From: Strobilurus pachycystidiatus
Taxonomy: Eukaryota; Basidiomycota; Agaricomycetes; Agaricales; Physalacriaceae
Length of the DNA stretch: 64,000 nucleotides
Reading direction: 5' to 3'
Assembly (NCBI GenBank): GCA_019915135.1
Contig: JAHLMK010000001.1
Coordinates: 5,332,001 to 5,396,000, forward strand
In this document: positions 37,007-47,368 of the stretch, one piece after another
Layout: each line of letters starts with the position of its first letter
Position numbering within the stretch: position 1 is the stretch's first letter
Program-made: the position numbers and the translations under genes
Notes under the pieces: model-generated
What the model saw: the letters and a program-made list of their open reading frames with translations, nothing else
Told to the model about the DNA's origin: nothing
Databases searched by the model: none

Positions 37007-37223
37007 GTAAGTTTCCTTAGAGCAGCTATCAAAACTAAATATCACAGGTAAACCTGTTCTTGTTCGAATGCTAGATTGTACGGTGGCGAAACTGGAACTT
37101 GGAACCGAAGTCGACATTGTGAGTTGCGTACATTGGGTTTTGCTTCGTCCGTAGACTGGACTTCAAAAACTGTTCTTGGATAATAATACACATTTTTCAA
37201 TCATTGCAGCTACCGGTGTTTCT
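37007..37223. other. 3' flanks of converging genes
   Basis: About 220 bases that probably hold the 3' untranslated regions of the TRIP4-like gene and of the small minus-strand gene. Confidence 0.4.
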
Positions 37224-37599
37224 TTAATCAGAATGCCGTCCATACTGCTGCTCCAGACCCAATCCCGCCTTCTTCCTGCCCGCCTGCCCATCATGATGTG
37301 CCTCTTTGGAGGACATGCCCGCGCCTGGTTTCCCGGCGCTCTCGTATACGTCTTGAGACGTGGCGCCCGGCAAATCAGTGTGCGCGGAGTGGACTCTTGG
37401 ATCCGAGGAGGACGCGTCGTGGTCGGTGTAAGTGTCGAGGGTAACGGGGGCGCCGCGCGGTTGTTGGCCTGCACAGGGCAAAATCAGACATGCTTGGGAA
37501 TCAATGAAGAATGTCGGACGCACCTGCTGGCCGCCCGTTGACGATGCCCTGGTTGGTGTTCTCGACGTTGGAAGTGGTGTAGTTCTGGATTCCGGACAT
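37224..37599 (-). CDS. Small hydrophilic protein, unknown function
   Basis: Two exons, 37524-37599 and 37224-37468, joined in phase across a 55-base intron, give 106 residues starting MSGIQNYTTSNVENTNQGI. The composition is rich in Gly, Asp, Ser and Ala, with no cysteine and no membrane segment, and the C-terminus ends KKAGLGLEQQYGRHSD. It resembles the intrinsically disordered, stress-type small proteins common in basidiomycetes, but I cannot name a family. The start is the first ATG, in a good context (CCAACCATG). Support is the clean splice, the coding composition and the isolated position between two 3' or promoter regions. Confidence 0.6.
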
Positions 37600-38187
37600 G
37601 GTTGGTTGATGAAGTTTCGCTGGAGCCAGTCAAGCACTATATATACGCCTTGGACGGTATGATATCAAGGGTGATGCCATTGGTGCGATGCGGAGAGAAC
37701 AAACTTCTATTGGCGCGATTGCGGAGAGAGTGAATCATTGGTGAATCAACGGCTCAACTTTAGTCTTTCGTTCAAGTATGCGTCATAGGGGTGACTCAGT
37801 CTAAGAGATTCTCTGTACATTTGAAGCTGAAGGGGTGTGCTCTCGTCACTTGCCTTGTACGTCCTTCATACGCTTACCGTCCTTCATACGCTTACTCAGG
37901 CTGACTCGTAAGTTACTGTGCATCCTTCTCTACTTACTATTTACCCATTCGCCTGATGGTTGAGTCAATATATGAACTTTTGAAAATTGCGCCACTCTAA
38001 CGCTGAACAGTCTCGCAAAATATCCTCTGGGTCGTTCTGTGATTGCTTCAAGAAATCCAGTCAATTGTTATGTGGTACAGTAAGTAATGCAAGGAGAACA
38101 ACTAGAAATTTTTCTTTTGCAGCAACCCCAAAGACTCCAACAGGAGCCTCCAGATAGTGCACTGCAAAGGGAAAAGAAAAGAAGGGT
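37600..38187. other. Intergenic stretch with a short tandem repeat
   Basis: The promoter of the small protein gene and the 3' flank of the U2 gene. An 18-base unit GTCCTTCATACGCTTACC is repeated in tandem (37861-37878 and 37879-37896, one mismatch). Confidence 0.5.
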
Positions 38188-38379
38188 TCCCCCGACGACA
38201 CAAGCCGGTACTGCAGTAGCAAGGTCATCGCGCCCCGATGTTGCAAGCAGAGCATCGAGGACAAGGGCGGCAAAAATTAGATAACCAGATACGGGAGGCG
38301 GTGCCTCCGTAATAGTGGTTAAACTATTAAGAACAGATACTACACTTGATCTAAGCCAAAAGGCCAGAGTGGTAAGGAT
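38188..38379 (-). ncRNA. U2: U2 spliceosomal snRNA
   Basis: Reading the minus strand, the near-invariant U2 5' core is present: GGCCTTTTGGCTTAGATCAA followed at once by GTGTAGTATCTGTTCTT, which contains the branch-point recognition sequence GTAGTA. Then follow stem-loop IIa (AATAGTTTAACCACTATT), a GC hairpin (GGAGGCACCGCCTCC), the Sm site AATTTTTG, and a terminal hairpin containing CTGCAGTACC with a perfect 7-bp lower stem. The RNA pairs with the intron branch site in the spliceosome, matching the heavily spliced genes around it. About 192 nt; both ends are estimated from structure, within roughly 5 bases. Confidence 0.92.
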
Positions 38380-38397
38380 TCCGGATGTCCGGAGCCC

Positions 38398-38407
38398 GTT
38401 TATATAG
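38398..38407 (-). promoter_or_regulatory. TATA-like box of the U2 gene
   Basis: On the minus strand CTATATAAAC lies about 20-28 bases before the estimated U2 5' end, a suitable spacing for a core promoter element. Confidence 0.5.
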
Positions 38408-39029
38408 TTCCGAGGAGAAAGCGCACGGACCAGGTGGTGCACGGGCCATTTGCCTTTTGTGGACCTGTTGAAAGTGTTTTCGGCAAGCTACGATGATAGT
38501 CTGAGCCATCATTCGACTCTACAAAGCTATTAGTAGTTCTTCTCTCAGCTCGGAAGTGACAAGCATGAATGAATTCCCCGCTCGAATCGGCTAGAACGCT
38601 CTTGCGAAATTAACATGATCATATGAGCGCAGTCCTTCTTCCTCTTCAACCAACTCACGACGAACAGTCAATTAGGGCCTTGACGACGGGAGTAAATGCA
38701 CACAAAGATAGTACAAAGATGGTATAATGACTCGACGAAGTAACCATTTCGTAGACCTCTGGGCAAACTCGAGATCCTCACACAGTTCCAGATTGCATCA
38801 ACATTTTATGTGCGCGAGTGCGTATTCACCTCCCTCCTTGCAGTCTTTTTGCACGGACCTCCAAGTGGCGCGTGCTGATGCATATGCGCTGATTGACTCG
38901 ATCGCGTCTGTAAATCCGAGGACTCGCTGAGGCTGACAAAGCCCTTAGAGTAAAGCGCCGGCCAACATGACTCGAACGATCTTCACTATATAATATTAAG
39001 CGCTGGTCTGATTCTGACCACGCGTTACC
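38408..39029. other. Intergenic region; promoter of the first GNAT gene
   Basis: No supported coding frame. The last about 165 bases (38866-39029) are similar to the 155 bases before the second GNAT gene, so they form part of the duplicated unit. CACTATATAAT near 38983-38993 is a likely TATA box. Confidence 0.5.
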
Positions 39030-39779
39030 ATGTCTTCCACATCTCCGTTCGATGTCACCCTCGAAACCGAGCGCGTCAAGCTCGTACCCTTCGATGTAAG
39101 CTCCGCCACCTCCTTCTCTCGGAGACCTCGATGATTCGACGCATCTTCCGCATCCTTTCAGACTTCCAAACACGTCCAACCCTTCCTCGATGCTCCTCCC
39201 AGCGTCTACGACTACATCCTTATCGGCCCCTGGGCCACCGAAGCCGAGTTTCTGTCGACCTTCTATCATCCCCGAATCAGTTCAACCAACGGCACTTGCT
39301 GCCTTTACGCGATCTTCGACAAGACGCGTGGCGACGCCCTGGCTGGGATGATCGGATACATGGGCACGTCGCTCAGCGACCTCTGGAGCGAGATCGCGGA
39401 CATAGTCATCCTGCCCGAGTTCCAGCGGACGCATGTCACTACGCACGCCATGGGCATACTGATGCAGTACGCGCTCAACCTGCCCAGTGACCCGCGTATG
39501 CCTGGGCTGGGGTTCAGGCGGCTCCAGTGGAGGGCGAGCAGCGCGAATGACAAGAGCGTGAACGCGGCGAAAAGGATGGGGTTTCAGGTTGAGGGGGTGA
39601 CTCGATGGGCGATAGTTGTGGCCGAGGGTAACGCCAAGCAGTGGAACGGGAAGACTATCAGGGAGGGAGATCCGAGAGGGAAATCTCTGGGACGTGATCA
39701 CGTCATGTTGAGCGTCTGCTGGGATGATTGGGAAGGCGGCGTGAAGGATCTAGTACAGGCAAAGATGGACAGACAATAA
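39030..39779 (+). CDS. GNAT-family N-acetyltransferase, tandem copy 1
   Basis: Resembles the RimJ/RimL-type branch of GNAT enzymes, which move an acetyl group from acetyl-CoA to an amine; the substrate is unknown. Two exons (39030-39095 and 39162-39779) give 227 residues. It begins with the family pattern LETERVKLVPFD. The core has DALAGMIGYMGTS, VILPEFQRTHVTT (acetyl-CoA-binding region), MQYALNL, and RRLQWRASSANDKSVNAAKR with MGFQVEG, the usual C-terminal signature. The end reads SVCWDDWEGGVKDLVQAKMD, which suits fungal members. The neighbour at 40372 is a paralogue with the same intron position. Confidence 0.88.
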
Positions 39780-40371
39780 AGAGGAACACGGCCCTCTTCT
39801 TCTGTTTTGCTCGAAGTCGCAAACACTGACTTAACATGACATGTTCAAAATACCCTCTCTGATGCGTATCACTTTGCACATTGTACATAGAAGGCCACAG
39901 GACTACTTACTAGAGTAATAATAATACTTTTCTTGTTGATATCGCATAATGTACCACAAAGGCTCTCACTGCGTTGGTTGCTTTCAATTAAACGGACGAT
40001 TACTGACTCTGATTGCGCAGCATTATCACTGCGTATACTCGAGTAGAAGGAGGAGGGCAGGGGCTTATAACGATCCTTGTCAATGTATGAGGTTTATGAT
40101 CCATGTTCCGCAGCTTCCTACTGCGATGAATCGTGTGGGTTGGGTCAGCTGAAATTGAGCAATACAAAACTAAGCCGTGTCGCAGAGCATGCCATACCGC
40201 ATCTTCAGCGTAGGTAATGGCGCGTGCCGATGCGCTGACGAGCTATCGATCGCGTAGTACCTCAGCCTGCATCCCCAAAGAGTAAAGCCGGGCTGGCCAA
40301 CGCTGGGCCAACATGACTCGAACAACGATCTCCTCACTATAAGAAGGCTAGCCTGATGACCATGCATTACC
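39780..40371. other. Spacer between the two GNAT genes
   Basis: The 3' flank of copy 1 and the promoter of copy 2. From about 40218 the sequence matches the promoter of copy 1, including GCCAACATGACTCGAAC and a CACTATAAG TATA-like site. No gene was seen. Confidence 0.5.
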
Positions 40372-41117
40372 ATGTCTTCCACCTCTCCATGGCCATTTGA
40401 TGTGACTCTCCAGAGCGAGCGCGTCAAGCTTGTACCGTTCGATGTGAGCATCGTCCCTCGTCCTCTACGGACTATCCACCTGACGCGTTTCTCCGAGTCA
40501 AGCCCTCTAGACACATGCAGCCGTTCATCGTCGCTCCTTCCAATCTGTACGACTACATCCTCCTCGGTCCTTGGAGCTCAGAGGCCGAATTTATGTCGAC
40601 ATTATGGAACCGCTATTTCGCAGCATCCAACAGCCCCTCATGCCTTTTCGCGATCCACGACAAGACGCGCGGAGACGCCTTGGCGGGGATGATCGGATAC
40701 TTGAACACGTCCTTCAGCACCATGTCGACGGAGATCGGGCCCATTGTCATCCTGCCCGAGTTCCAACGAACGCACATCACAACGAACGCGATGGGAGTAC
40801 TGATGCAGTACGCGCTCAACTTGCCAACTGACTCGCGCATGCCTGGGCTGGGGCTTCGGAGACTCGTGTGGATGGCGAGCACCGCGAACGAGAAGAGCTT
40901 GGCGGCGGCAAAGAGGATGGGATTTCAGGTTGAGGGGATATCGAGATGGGCGGTTGTTTTGGCCGAGGTCGATGCAAGGCAGTGGAACGGGAAGACCATC
41001 CGGGAGGGCGATCCGAAAACTGAATGCCTAGGACGCGACACGGTGGTGTTGAGTGTTTGCTGGGATGACTGGGAAGGCGGTGTGAAGGATCTGGTGCAGT
41101 CAAAAATGGATAGATAA
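40372..41117 (+). CDS. GNAT-family N-acetyltransferase, tandem copy 2
   Basis: Paralogue of the preceding gene, 228 residues, exons 40372-40443 and 40503-41117. It keeps the family landmarks: LQSERVKLVPFD, DALAGMIGYLNTS, VILPEFQRTHITT, AAAKRMGFQVEG and SVCWDDWEGGVKDLVQ. The intron sits at the same codon (after PFD) as in copy 1, which shows that the whole gene was duplicated. Differences cluster in the first third (for example YFAASNSPSCLF against ISSTNGTCCLY) and around the central strand, so substrate preference may have shifted. No stop or frameshift was seen, so both copies look functional. Confidence 0.88.
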
Positions 41118-41377
41118 TAGGCTTTATGTTGGGTTCGGGTGTCGAGTCGTATTGAATCGGGTTTGACGCTATCTCAAATTAACAAATTTCTTCTTGAAAG
41201 CCGACCTACGTCAGGCAAACCTGAGGCAAACCAATGTGGAGTTTCATTTCACCTTCATGCTACAATACATCTTGATTTATTTGCCCAGAAAAACATGTAC
41301 GAGTAAGTAGTCCTACTAAGCGGTAGCGTCAATATTCTATATAAATCATCGAACGAAGAGGACGTGTCAGAGAGTTA
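41118..41377. other. 3' flanks of converging GNAT and F-box genes
   Basis: About 260 AT-richer bases. No gene or repeat seen. Confidence 0.45.
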
Positions 41378-43027
41378 CTACACCACCGACACATTGAAGT
41401 TCCGATGTATGTCTCCTTCCGTAGCGCAATACGCCCTAAACTGGTCACGCATTGTGGAGGTCCTCTCAGACCACGCTAGCTTTTCGACCAGTTTGATAAC
41501 CAGGCTTTCTAACCTAGGCCTCTGCCACGCAAGGCGGTCCACTAGACTCTGCGGCCTTTCGTCCAGCTCCGAAAGGTCAATCGTGACATAGAGGCGGACA
41601 AGACGCGGAAGGTGTCCGAACATATGCGTACAGATCTCCCTCGCACCCAACGCGCTATGCGTCGAAGTCATCCTGAGCTCCTCCACACTCCCCAGCGCAG
41701 CAAAGAATGTATTCAATGCAGAGACGCCCAGTCCCGAGGACATCTTCACTTCGACACGGAGAAGGGACTGGCACTGCCGGAGAAAGGCGACCATGGCGGG
41801 GAGTTGGGTATCAGCAAATTCAGCTATGCTGAGATGCTCGAGGTTCGGACAGTGCAGGTATTGCAGGAGAGCAGGGGTGCTAACCGTCACGGCACGGAGC
41901 CCGCTGTGAAGGAGGACGACGGCGTTCTGCATCCCACTGGCACTAGTATCAGAAGGCGACACCCAGCCAGTAAAATGTTCTGGCGTCGTTTGGATGAACG
42001 TATGCAGGTTCGGAGCGAGTTGGAGGAGCTTGTATGACACCTGGACGACTGCTTGTCGTTTGTCCTTGAAGTGGAGCGTCAACGACGTGAGTCGGCTGAA
42101 AGGGAAGCAGGATACACCGATAGTGTTGATGATATCCCGGTCATGTACAGCGACAACGAGGGACCGAATAGTTCGTGCAGCCCAAAACTTCCAAAGGACG
42201 CTGATGGAAAGAGGACTCTCTTTGTAGAGCCTATCCGATTTGTCGTCCAGTAACGACAGTGACTCGATAGTGTCGAGTCTCGGCGAAGGGTAGAAGAAAG
42301 GCAATGCATCGTATGCGTGCCTGGATCCCCAGAACGTAACCTGTCTCCAACGGGAAACATGCTGGAGGAGAAGATCTCTGAATTTTCCCTTCCAGCTGAG
42401 ATGAACCGAGAAATTCAGGGGGTATGAACGGGACCAAGTGAGAAGCTTTGCCAGTCTGGTCACGACAGCAGGTGCCAGAACATCATTGCTAGACATTGGG
42501 GCATCCAGCTCGGTGGAGAAAGATGACCAGAGCGTAGGTGTGTTAATTGCCACCTCCCTCCAATAACGGCACACTCCCAGCAAGTTCCACGGCGTCCTGT
42601 TGTTTTTGCTGTGCAATTGGGCTGGCCCGTCGCTATGGGCGAACACGAAGATCATGGATACGAGTTCGGTAGGGAGGCTGTGGACGATGGAAAATAGGGA
42701 GACATGGTCGCTGCGGAAATCCTGGAGACGGCGACGATCATGATGCGCGAGCTTCAACGTGCGTTGAAGTAATTCAATCTTCCGGTCCAGGGAGCCAATG
42801 TCGTTGTCGATGGATGTGATGAAGGTCTGCAACTCGGTGCGCAGGGTGTTTCCTTGGGCACCTCTATTGAGCGCAATACTCGCCCCAATGTACGAGGTGA
42901 AGGGAGAGGATGAGGTGGGTGTGGGCGAGACCCGCCGCCAAGCGGCGTCCACCAAGGACGATGGGATAGCAGTAATCAATGTCGCAACGGCGGCATCAGG
43001 GCTGAGTGCTTTATGCGCTGGGTTCAT
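41378..43027 (-). CDS. F-box-like protein with LRR-like C-terminal region
   Basis: A single uninterrupted frame of 549 residues from ATG 43027. A short coiled region (residues about 65-105) is followed by an F-box-like motif: LPTELVSMIFVFAHS, WNLLGVCRYWREVAINTPTLWSS. Such domains bind Skp1 in SCF ubiquitin ligases, with the C-terminal part choosing the target. The rest has irregular leucine-rich blades (LTSLTLHF, NLEHLSIAEF, LPRLVRLYV). Agaricomycetes carry hundreds of these genes, mostly fast-evolving and of unknown target. The lack of introns contrasts with its neighbours and is common for this family. No defect was seen. Confidence 0.85.
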   Translation of the reverse strand: MNPAHKALSPDAAVATLITAIPSSLVDAAWRRVSPTPTSSSPFTSYIGASIALNRGAQGNTLRTELQTFITSIDNDIGSLDRKIELLQRTLKLAHHDRRRLQDFRSDHVSLFSIVHSLPTELVSMIFVFAHSDGPAQLHSKNNRTPWNLLGVCRYWREVAINTPTLWSSFSTELDAPMSSNDVLAPAVVTRLAKLLTWSRSYPLNFSVHLSWKGKFRDLLLQHVSRWRQVTFWGSRHAYDALPFFYPSPRLDTIESLSLLDDKSDRLYKESPLSISVLWKFWAARTIRSLVVAVHDRDIINTIGVSCFPFSRLTSLTLHFKDKRQAVVQVSYKLLQLAPNLHTFIQTTPEHFTGWVSPSDTSASGMQNAVVLLHSGLRAVTVSTPALLQYLHCPNLEHLSIAEFADTQLPAMVAFLRQCQSLLRVEVKMSSGLGVSALNTFFAALGSVEELRMTSTHSALGAREICTHMFGHLPRLVRLYVTIDLSELDERPQSLVDRLAWQRPRLESLVIKLVEKLAWSERTSTMRDQFRAYCATEGDIHRNFNVSVV

Positions 43028-43701
43028 GGCAGACTAAAGGTAGATGTCAGACTCTGTCTAACAAAGATGAGAGTAAGAGCAGTAGTGACTTACGATCGGG
43101 AAGGAAGGAATGGTATTGGTATGGATCGACCTTCGCTTCCAAGTAGATATATGGCGGTGATCATTGATGAAAGGGCTTCGAAAGAACCGAGGGGATGAAA
43201 GGGCGCTCGTGAATGTCGCACGGGATGACCACATAAATCCTTACAGCCAGAATGAATGAGAAACTTGACAAAGAGAACAAAGGATGACCTACCAGGTTCG
43301 TCGACATGTGCGTCCAGACACCTCGCGGCGATTCCTACGAGTGACCGAAATCTTTGTTCTTGAGTCTTTGAGAGAATCCAGGTACGCCTTTTACCAACGC
43401 GCCGGCGACTGTAGGTGCCAAGTTCCCGCAAGTTTGGGTGCCGCGGAAGGTAGGATTATGGGCAGATTTGTTTCTTGGCATTTGCCCATAAGTCAATTCA
43501 TGAGGCTGCGATACCCCATTGAGCAATGCAAGGCCGGCAAAAAAGAGGCGGGACGAAGGAGAATGAGGCGACGAGAGGCCTGGACATGACGGTTACTGGA
43601 AAATGCGCTAGTGCCGTCGGCATAACGCGTGTTTGCCTCGTCCCGTCCTCCGAGTTTTTCGAGAACATCGGTGTGGACTCGGACTCAATTTCAGTGTGAC
43701 C
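43028..43701. other. Intergenic region between the F-box gene and the inverted-repeat arm
   Basis: Promoter side of the F-box gene. Only short open frames; no repeat beyond the arm starting at about 43702. Confidence 0.45.
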
Positions 43702-45350
43702 TCAATATGCCAAATTACTCCAGTCGTGTTTCGTCGTGGCTACATTGAGAAATTATACATCGTAAAGCAGAATTAAAGATAGTATGTGAGGCTACGATTG
43801 TGTACCTTCAGAAGTAGGTTTCCTGTGGTTCAGGAGTGTCGTCTGTACCAACCCTACCGGCGAAGTCTGAGCTGAAGACCAACCAGCCATGACCACCAGG
43901 GCTTCCTGGAGACGAAACCGTATCAGGCAACGATTCTATCTCGAAATTCGAATGAATGTCAGAGAAGAGATCATCGTCTGATGAGGTTCGGGAGAATGTG
44001 CGCTGCGAAAACGAAGCGGAAAAGTCGAGTGTCGGCAACACGAGCGAGTGCGCTGGCTCCGAGAACGCGGCGTGGCCTTCCGCTTCGCCGGACGGACTGG
44101 AGAGGACGGAAGAGGTGTCCGAGAAAAGATCCTCTTCGAGATGATTGAACTCCTCCAACGTACACCAGCCCGTTCCACTCTCTCCAATCACACCTCGAAC
44201 CTCAGCCGCCGTCCACCCGTCAAACTCGACTTTGAGTACGGTACAAAGCCCTTCGGCATCAGCTCCGGTGCCATAGGCTGAGCAATTGACACCACGCTCC
44301 CAGACATTCGCTGCATCGAGTCTCGAGAACAATGCCGACACTCGAAGAGCATGCAGTTCATGCCCGTTGTGCATCGATGCGAGAGTCCGTAGGGGAAGGA
44401 GGGAGTCGTGAGGGAGTGTATCAGGTGGAAGAGGCATCCGAGATGTTGGGGTAGGGGCGAGAGGGATGAGAAGGACAGCGGTGACAGGCTTGGTGACTGG
44501 AGCAGCAAAGTAGTGCTCGTGTTCGTCAACAATCTCAGCCTCCTTGCCCTTCGACGATGTTGCGCTCGCAGCAGCGGGGACCTGGACCTTGTTTCCCTTC
44601 TGCGCGAAAGCGACCTTCTTCTGCGACTTCTTCTTATCGCGAGAGATGGTCTTCTTCATGTTCTCCCTTTCCTTCTGCAGGTGGAGATCCCAGTCAGCTT
44701 CACAGAATGCGCGACCGGCGACGGGGACGTTCTGGGTGAAATTCTGGAACAGAACACGCCCGGATGAAAAGTTCCTTGCCGTCCCAAGGCCGACTTGAGT
44801 CATGGAGCGGGGGACTGTTGGCGCCCGAGGAAGGTAGGACATGCCAAGTGGGCGAGAGAGTGTGTATCGCAGAGGAGCAGACATGCGCTGCTGAATGGTG
44901 GGCATGCGTCCAGGAAGCCCTCCGTGGATAGAGCGAGACGCTGAGGCGACATAGTGTGCACCAACGCCAGGTGTAGTCAGATTGACGACAGCCCGCTTAA
45001 GAAGACCTCTGGCAGACGTGAGGATGTTTCTGCCGATCCCAGAGGTAGCTGCAGCCTGGAATGATGGTATGTGGATCGAGCGCGCCGCTCCCCGTAATTT
45101 GGGAACAGCGTGCGCAAAGGCGGAGACATCGCGGACCGAGGCCCGCGCTCCGTGCGATGCAAGCTGCATCTCCTAGTTCGGCAACGAGGAGATCAAAATA
45201 ACTGTTGCAACAATGTGTTGGTGGTGGTCGAGAACCAAGGCGTAGCACTGCCCAACTTGGATGCGCCACGGCAGGCTATGACGCCGCATGATCATGCCGA
45301 TCTGACCAATGTCAATCACCTCACAATGTGGCAGTGCTGCGCCTCTTGAC
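43702..45350 (-). repeat. Left arm of a long inverted duplication
   Basis: The reverse complement of this stretch matches 61505-63138. Homology covers the whole 453-codon gene plus about 170 bases upstream (shared GTCAGATCGGCATGAT) and about 100 bases downstream (shared CACGACGAAACACGA). The two encoded proteins differ at about 13 of 453 positions. Edges are estimated from where the match fades. Confidence 0.9.
43808..45169 (-). CDS. Conserved protein of unknown function with mitochondrial-type N-terminus, left duplicate
   Basis: A single exon of 453 residues. The N-terminal 120 residues are rich in Arg, Ser and Ala with almost no acidic residues, and a presequence-like segment (TARNFSSGRVLFQNF) precedes NVPVAGRAFCEADWDLHLQ, a block that I recall as conserved in basidiomycete hypothetical proteins. 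A basic coiled stretch (KERENMKKTISRDKKKSQKK) follows. The C-terminal half is acidic and Ser-rich, with DEEF-like patches (LEEFNHLEEDLFSDTSS). Mitochondrial location is a guess from composition. No enzyme motif was seen. An almost identical copy lies inverted at 61676-63037; both are fully open, so either may be expressed. Confidence 0.7.
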   Translation of the reverse strand: MQLASHGARASVRDVSAFAHAVPKLRGAARSIHIPSFQAAATSGIGRNILTSARGLLKRAVVNLTTPGVGAHYVASASRSIHGGLPGRMPTIQQRMSAPLRYTLSRPLGMSYLPRAPTVPRSMTQVGLGTARNFSSGRVLFQNFTQNVPVAGRAFCEADWDLHLQKERENMKKTISRDKKKSQKKVAFAQKGNKVQVPAAASATSSKGKEAEIVDEHEHYFAAPVTKPVTAVLLIPLAPTPTSRMPLPPDTLPHDSLLPLRTLASMHNGHELHALRVSALFSRLDAANVWERGVNCSAYGTGADAEGLCTVLKVEFDGWTAAEVRGVIGESGTGWCTLEEFNHLEEDLFSDTSSVLSSPSGEAEGHAAFSEPAHSLVLPTLDFSASFSQRTFSRTSSDDDLFSDIHSNFEIESLPDTVSSPGSPGGHGWLVFSSDFAGRVGTDDTPEPQETYF

Positions 45351-45616
45351 CCGAAATTACGACCTGACTAGGACCTGTACTACTCTTGTCAAGTTGTGAA
45401 TGGCGCACGCTTCCATTTTTCAGTCTGCGGCCATCAAACCTCATAGCGCCACAAGATCTCATGTCGTATCACGGGCTCTTCTCGGACTACAACCCGAGTC
45501 AAATCTGCACCCTCGAACTCAGTCTCATTTTGAATTCTGACAGGTTGTTCAATCTCCACCACATGGTATTTACTAATCCCGCTCGTTCTCATAGTTGAGA
45601 AGACTTCCGATTCCAG

Positions 45617-45617
<1 letters not shown>
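45351..45617. other. Spacer between the inverted-repeat arm and the poly-C tract
   Basis: No coding or RNA signal was seen in these about 270 bases. Confidence 0.4.

Positions 45618-45667
<50 letters not shown>
45618..45667. repeat. 50-base poly-C homopolymer
   Basis: An uninterrupted run of C from 45618 to 45667. Runs this long are very unstable and can form i-motif or G-quadruplex structures; alternatively the length may be an assembly or sequencing artefact. Confidence 0.95.
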
Positions 45668-45668
<1 letters not shown>

Positions 45669-47368
45669 CGTTGCTCGGGTAACAAAGGGTAACAATCTCT
45701 GCTTTTTTGCTCTCGAGGTCTTCTCAAGCTAGGCAGCCTTGGTCCAGTAAGTCGGATCGACTCATTATGTAAAACCCAGTGGCAGTGCCCGTAAGGCACT
45801 AGAAGACTGATGCCTATCTCTTCTTGAACTGTTGGGATCTTACCAGGACTGTATCTTTCCGAGTCGTACCCCTCTGTCCCGAATTCGATGTCAATCTGCT
45901 TGTGCTTGCAAACATGCGACCACTATCGTCACTGGGCGGCTACAGACCGACCGGGAGTACAGCTCAAGCGTTGCCTCCAAGCCCAAAGGAACGGCTCCGA
46001 TATCTCGTTGTGAGTACCAATTTCTCCTTCGATGCCGGCACACTCGATGACAGAACTTCTGAAGTCATATCCCGCTTCCCCTCAAACGCGGAATTAGGTT
46101 TCGAGCACCGATGTACCTTTCTTGATATAGAGGTCCGCACAGTCCAACCATGCTCGTGCGGTCGGCGATAAGGTCGATGTTGTTTGACCCACCATTTGTA
46201 TTTGAATCCACGACGCCACAGTGGTCCCTGGCTGCCTTACTATCTCGTGCGGTGCGAGTAAACTCCTTCAGTTCTATCATTAGAGCTTCTTGACCATCTG
46301 ATCGTTTTCTGAGGGTTTCATCTCCATCTTAGTCTGGCAATTGGCAGCAAGCCTGTCCGGATGCAACACCCGGAGACTTGGTGGACTCCTGGTTCCCGAA
46401 GCTCTTGCTTCCTGTGATGGATTCTATGAACTTGGGATCGCTTTCTGAGCACGAGTTTTCGAATCATATCTCCCTGAATCTGTCACTGCACCAGCGGCGA
46501 CTGCGAAGGTTTGACAGATCTATGTACAAGGTTTTGGGCGACTGCCTTGTGATGGTTTCGACATTCGCGAGGATGCATAATGTGATAAATGTCGCCGGGG
46601 ACGTGTGCGAGGATATGTATCGCTTCACCCCTGGTTCGGTGCTGGCCCGTCTACGACAGCTATGCAGCCTCTCGCCTTACGCATTGGCTCGCTATGGAAT
46701 TCCCGCGCACTCCCCGTGGGCATGGGGCCCCAGGATGATGGCATCAGCATCAGTTACAGGTAACAGCACTTTGTGTATTGGCATGGCTGCGTCATGAAGC
46801 GGGTGTACACCGTGTGCTTGCTGCCTTATCTTATTCAGACTTCATCCAATCGCTAAGATCGCTGTTACTTCTTCTAGGAATCTGCCAACGTGAGACTCTT
46901 TGCAACGAAGGAATGGTGTCGACTCCAAGTGTAGCGTTCAGGTGGCCCTTTCTCGACATTCGTGAGTCTGCACTAAACCACTGATGATGGCCGCAACGTA
47001 GGTTCATGATCGCCGTCACTGCTTTTGGGGACGCCAGAGTGTGAGATCGTATGCAATCTAGGAAAGTTCTTCCTGAATCCTTCCGAGGAACCCTTTGCAG
47101 AGAACCGCCGCTGAACGCATGCAGATCTATATACCAGATAACGGTGGTGAATATCTCCTTATTCGGGATCCCCGAAACGAGGCAATGGATTGTATTCATA
47201 CGCTCAAAGCCCCTGCGGCGTCACGGAGAAGAGCTCATTCACGCCATGCCGTCAATAGAACCGAGCGCTAAATTTTTTCAAAAAAATAAGTGGGTGGCCA
47301 AGGCGTACTTATACCACTCCTCGTGTCGTCGTCCTCTACATCTGCCCTCCATCATCACCACCATCCTC
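45668..47368. other. Gene-poor stretch
   Basis: Several frames of 70-140 codons occur, the longest at 46378-46797 (+), but none has an ATG start with a recognisable domain and I could not join them into a gene. They may be decayed coding sequence. No tandem repeat was seen. Confidence 0.4.

Noticed and set aside
38068..38442. Minus-strand 124-codon frame
   Set aside because: It lies over the U2 snRNA gene; its sequence is explained by RNA conservation, not by protein coding.
45434..45799. Minus-strand frame with a poly-glycine stretch
   Set aside because: It is open only because the 50-base poly-C tract reads as glycine codons; there is no other support.
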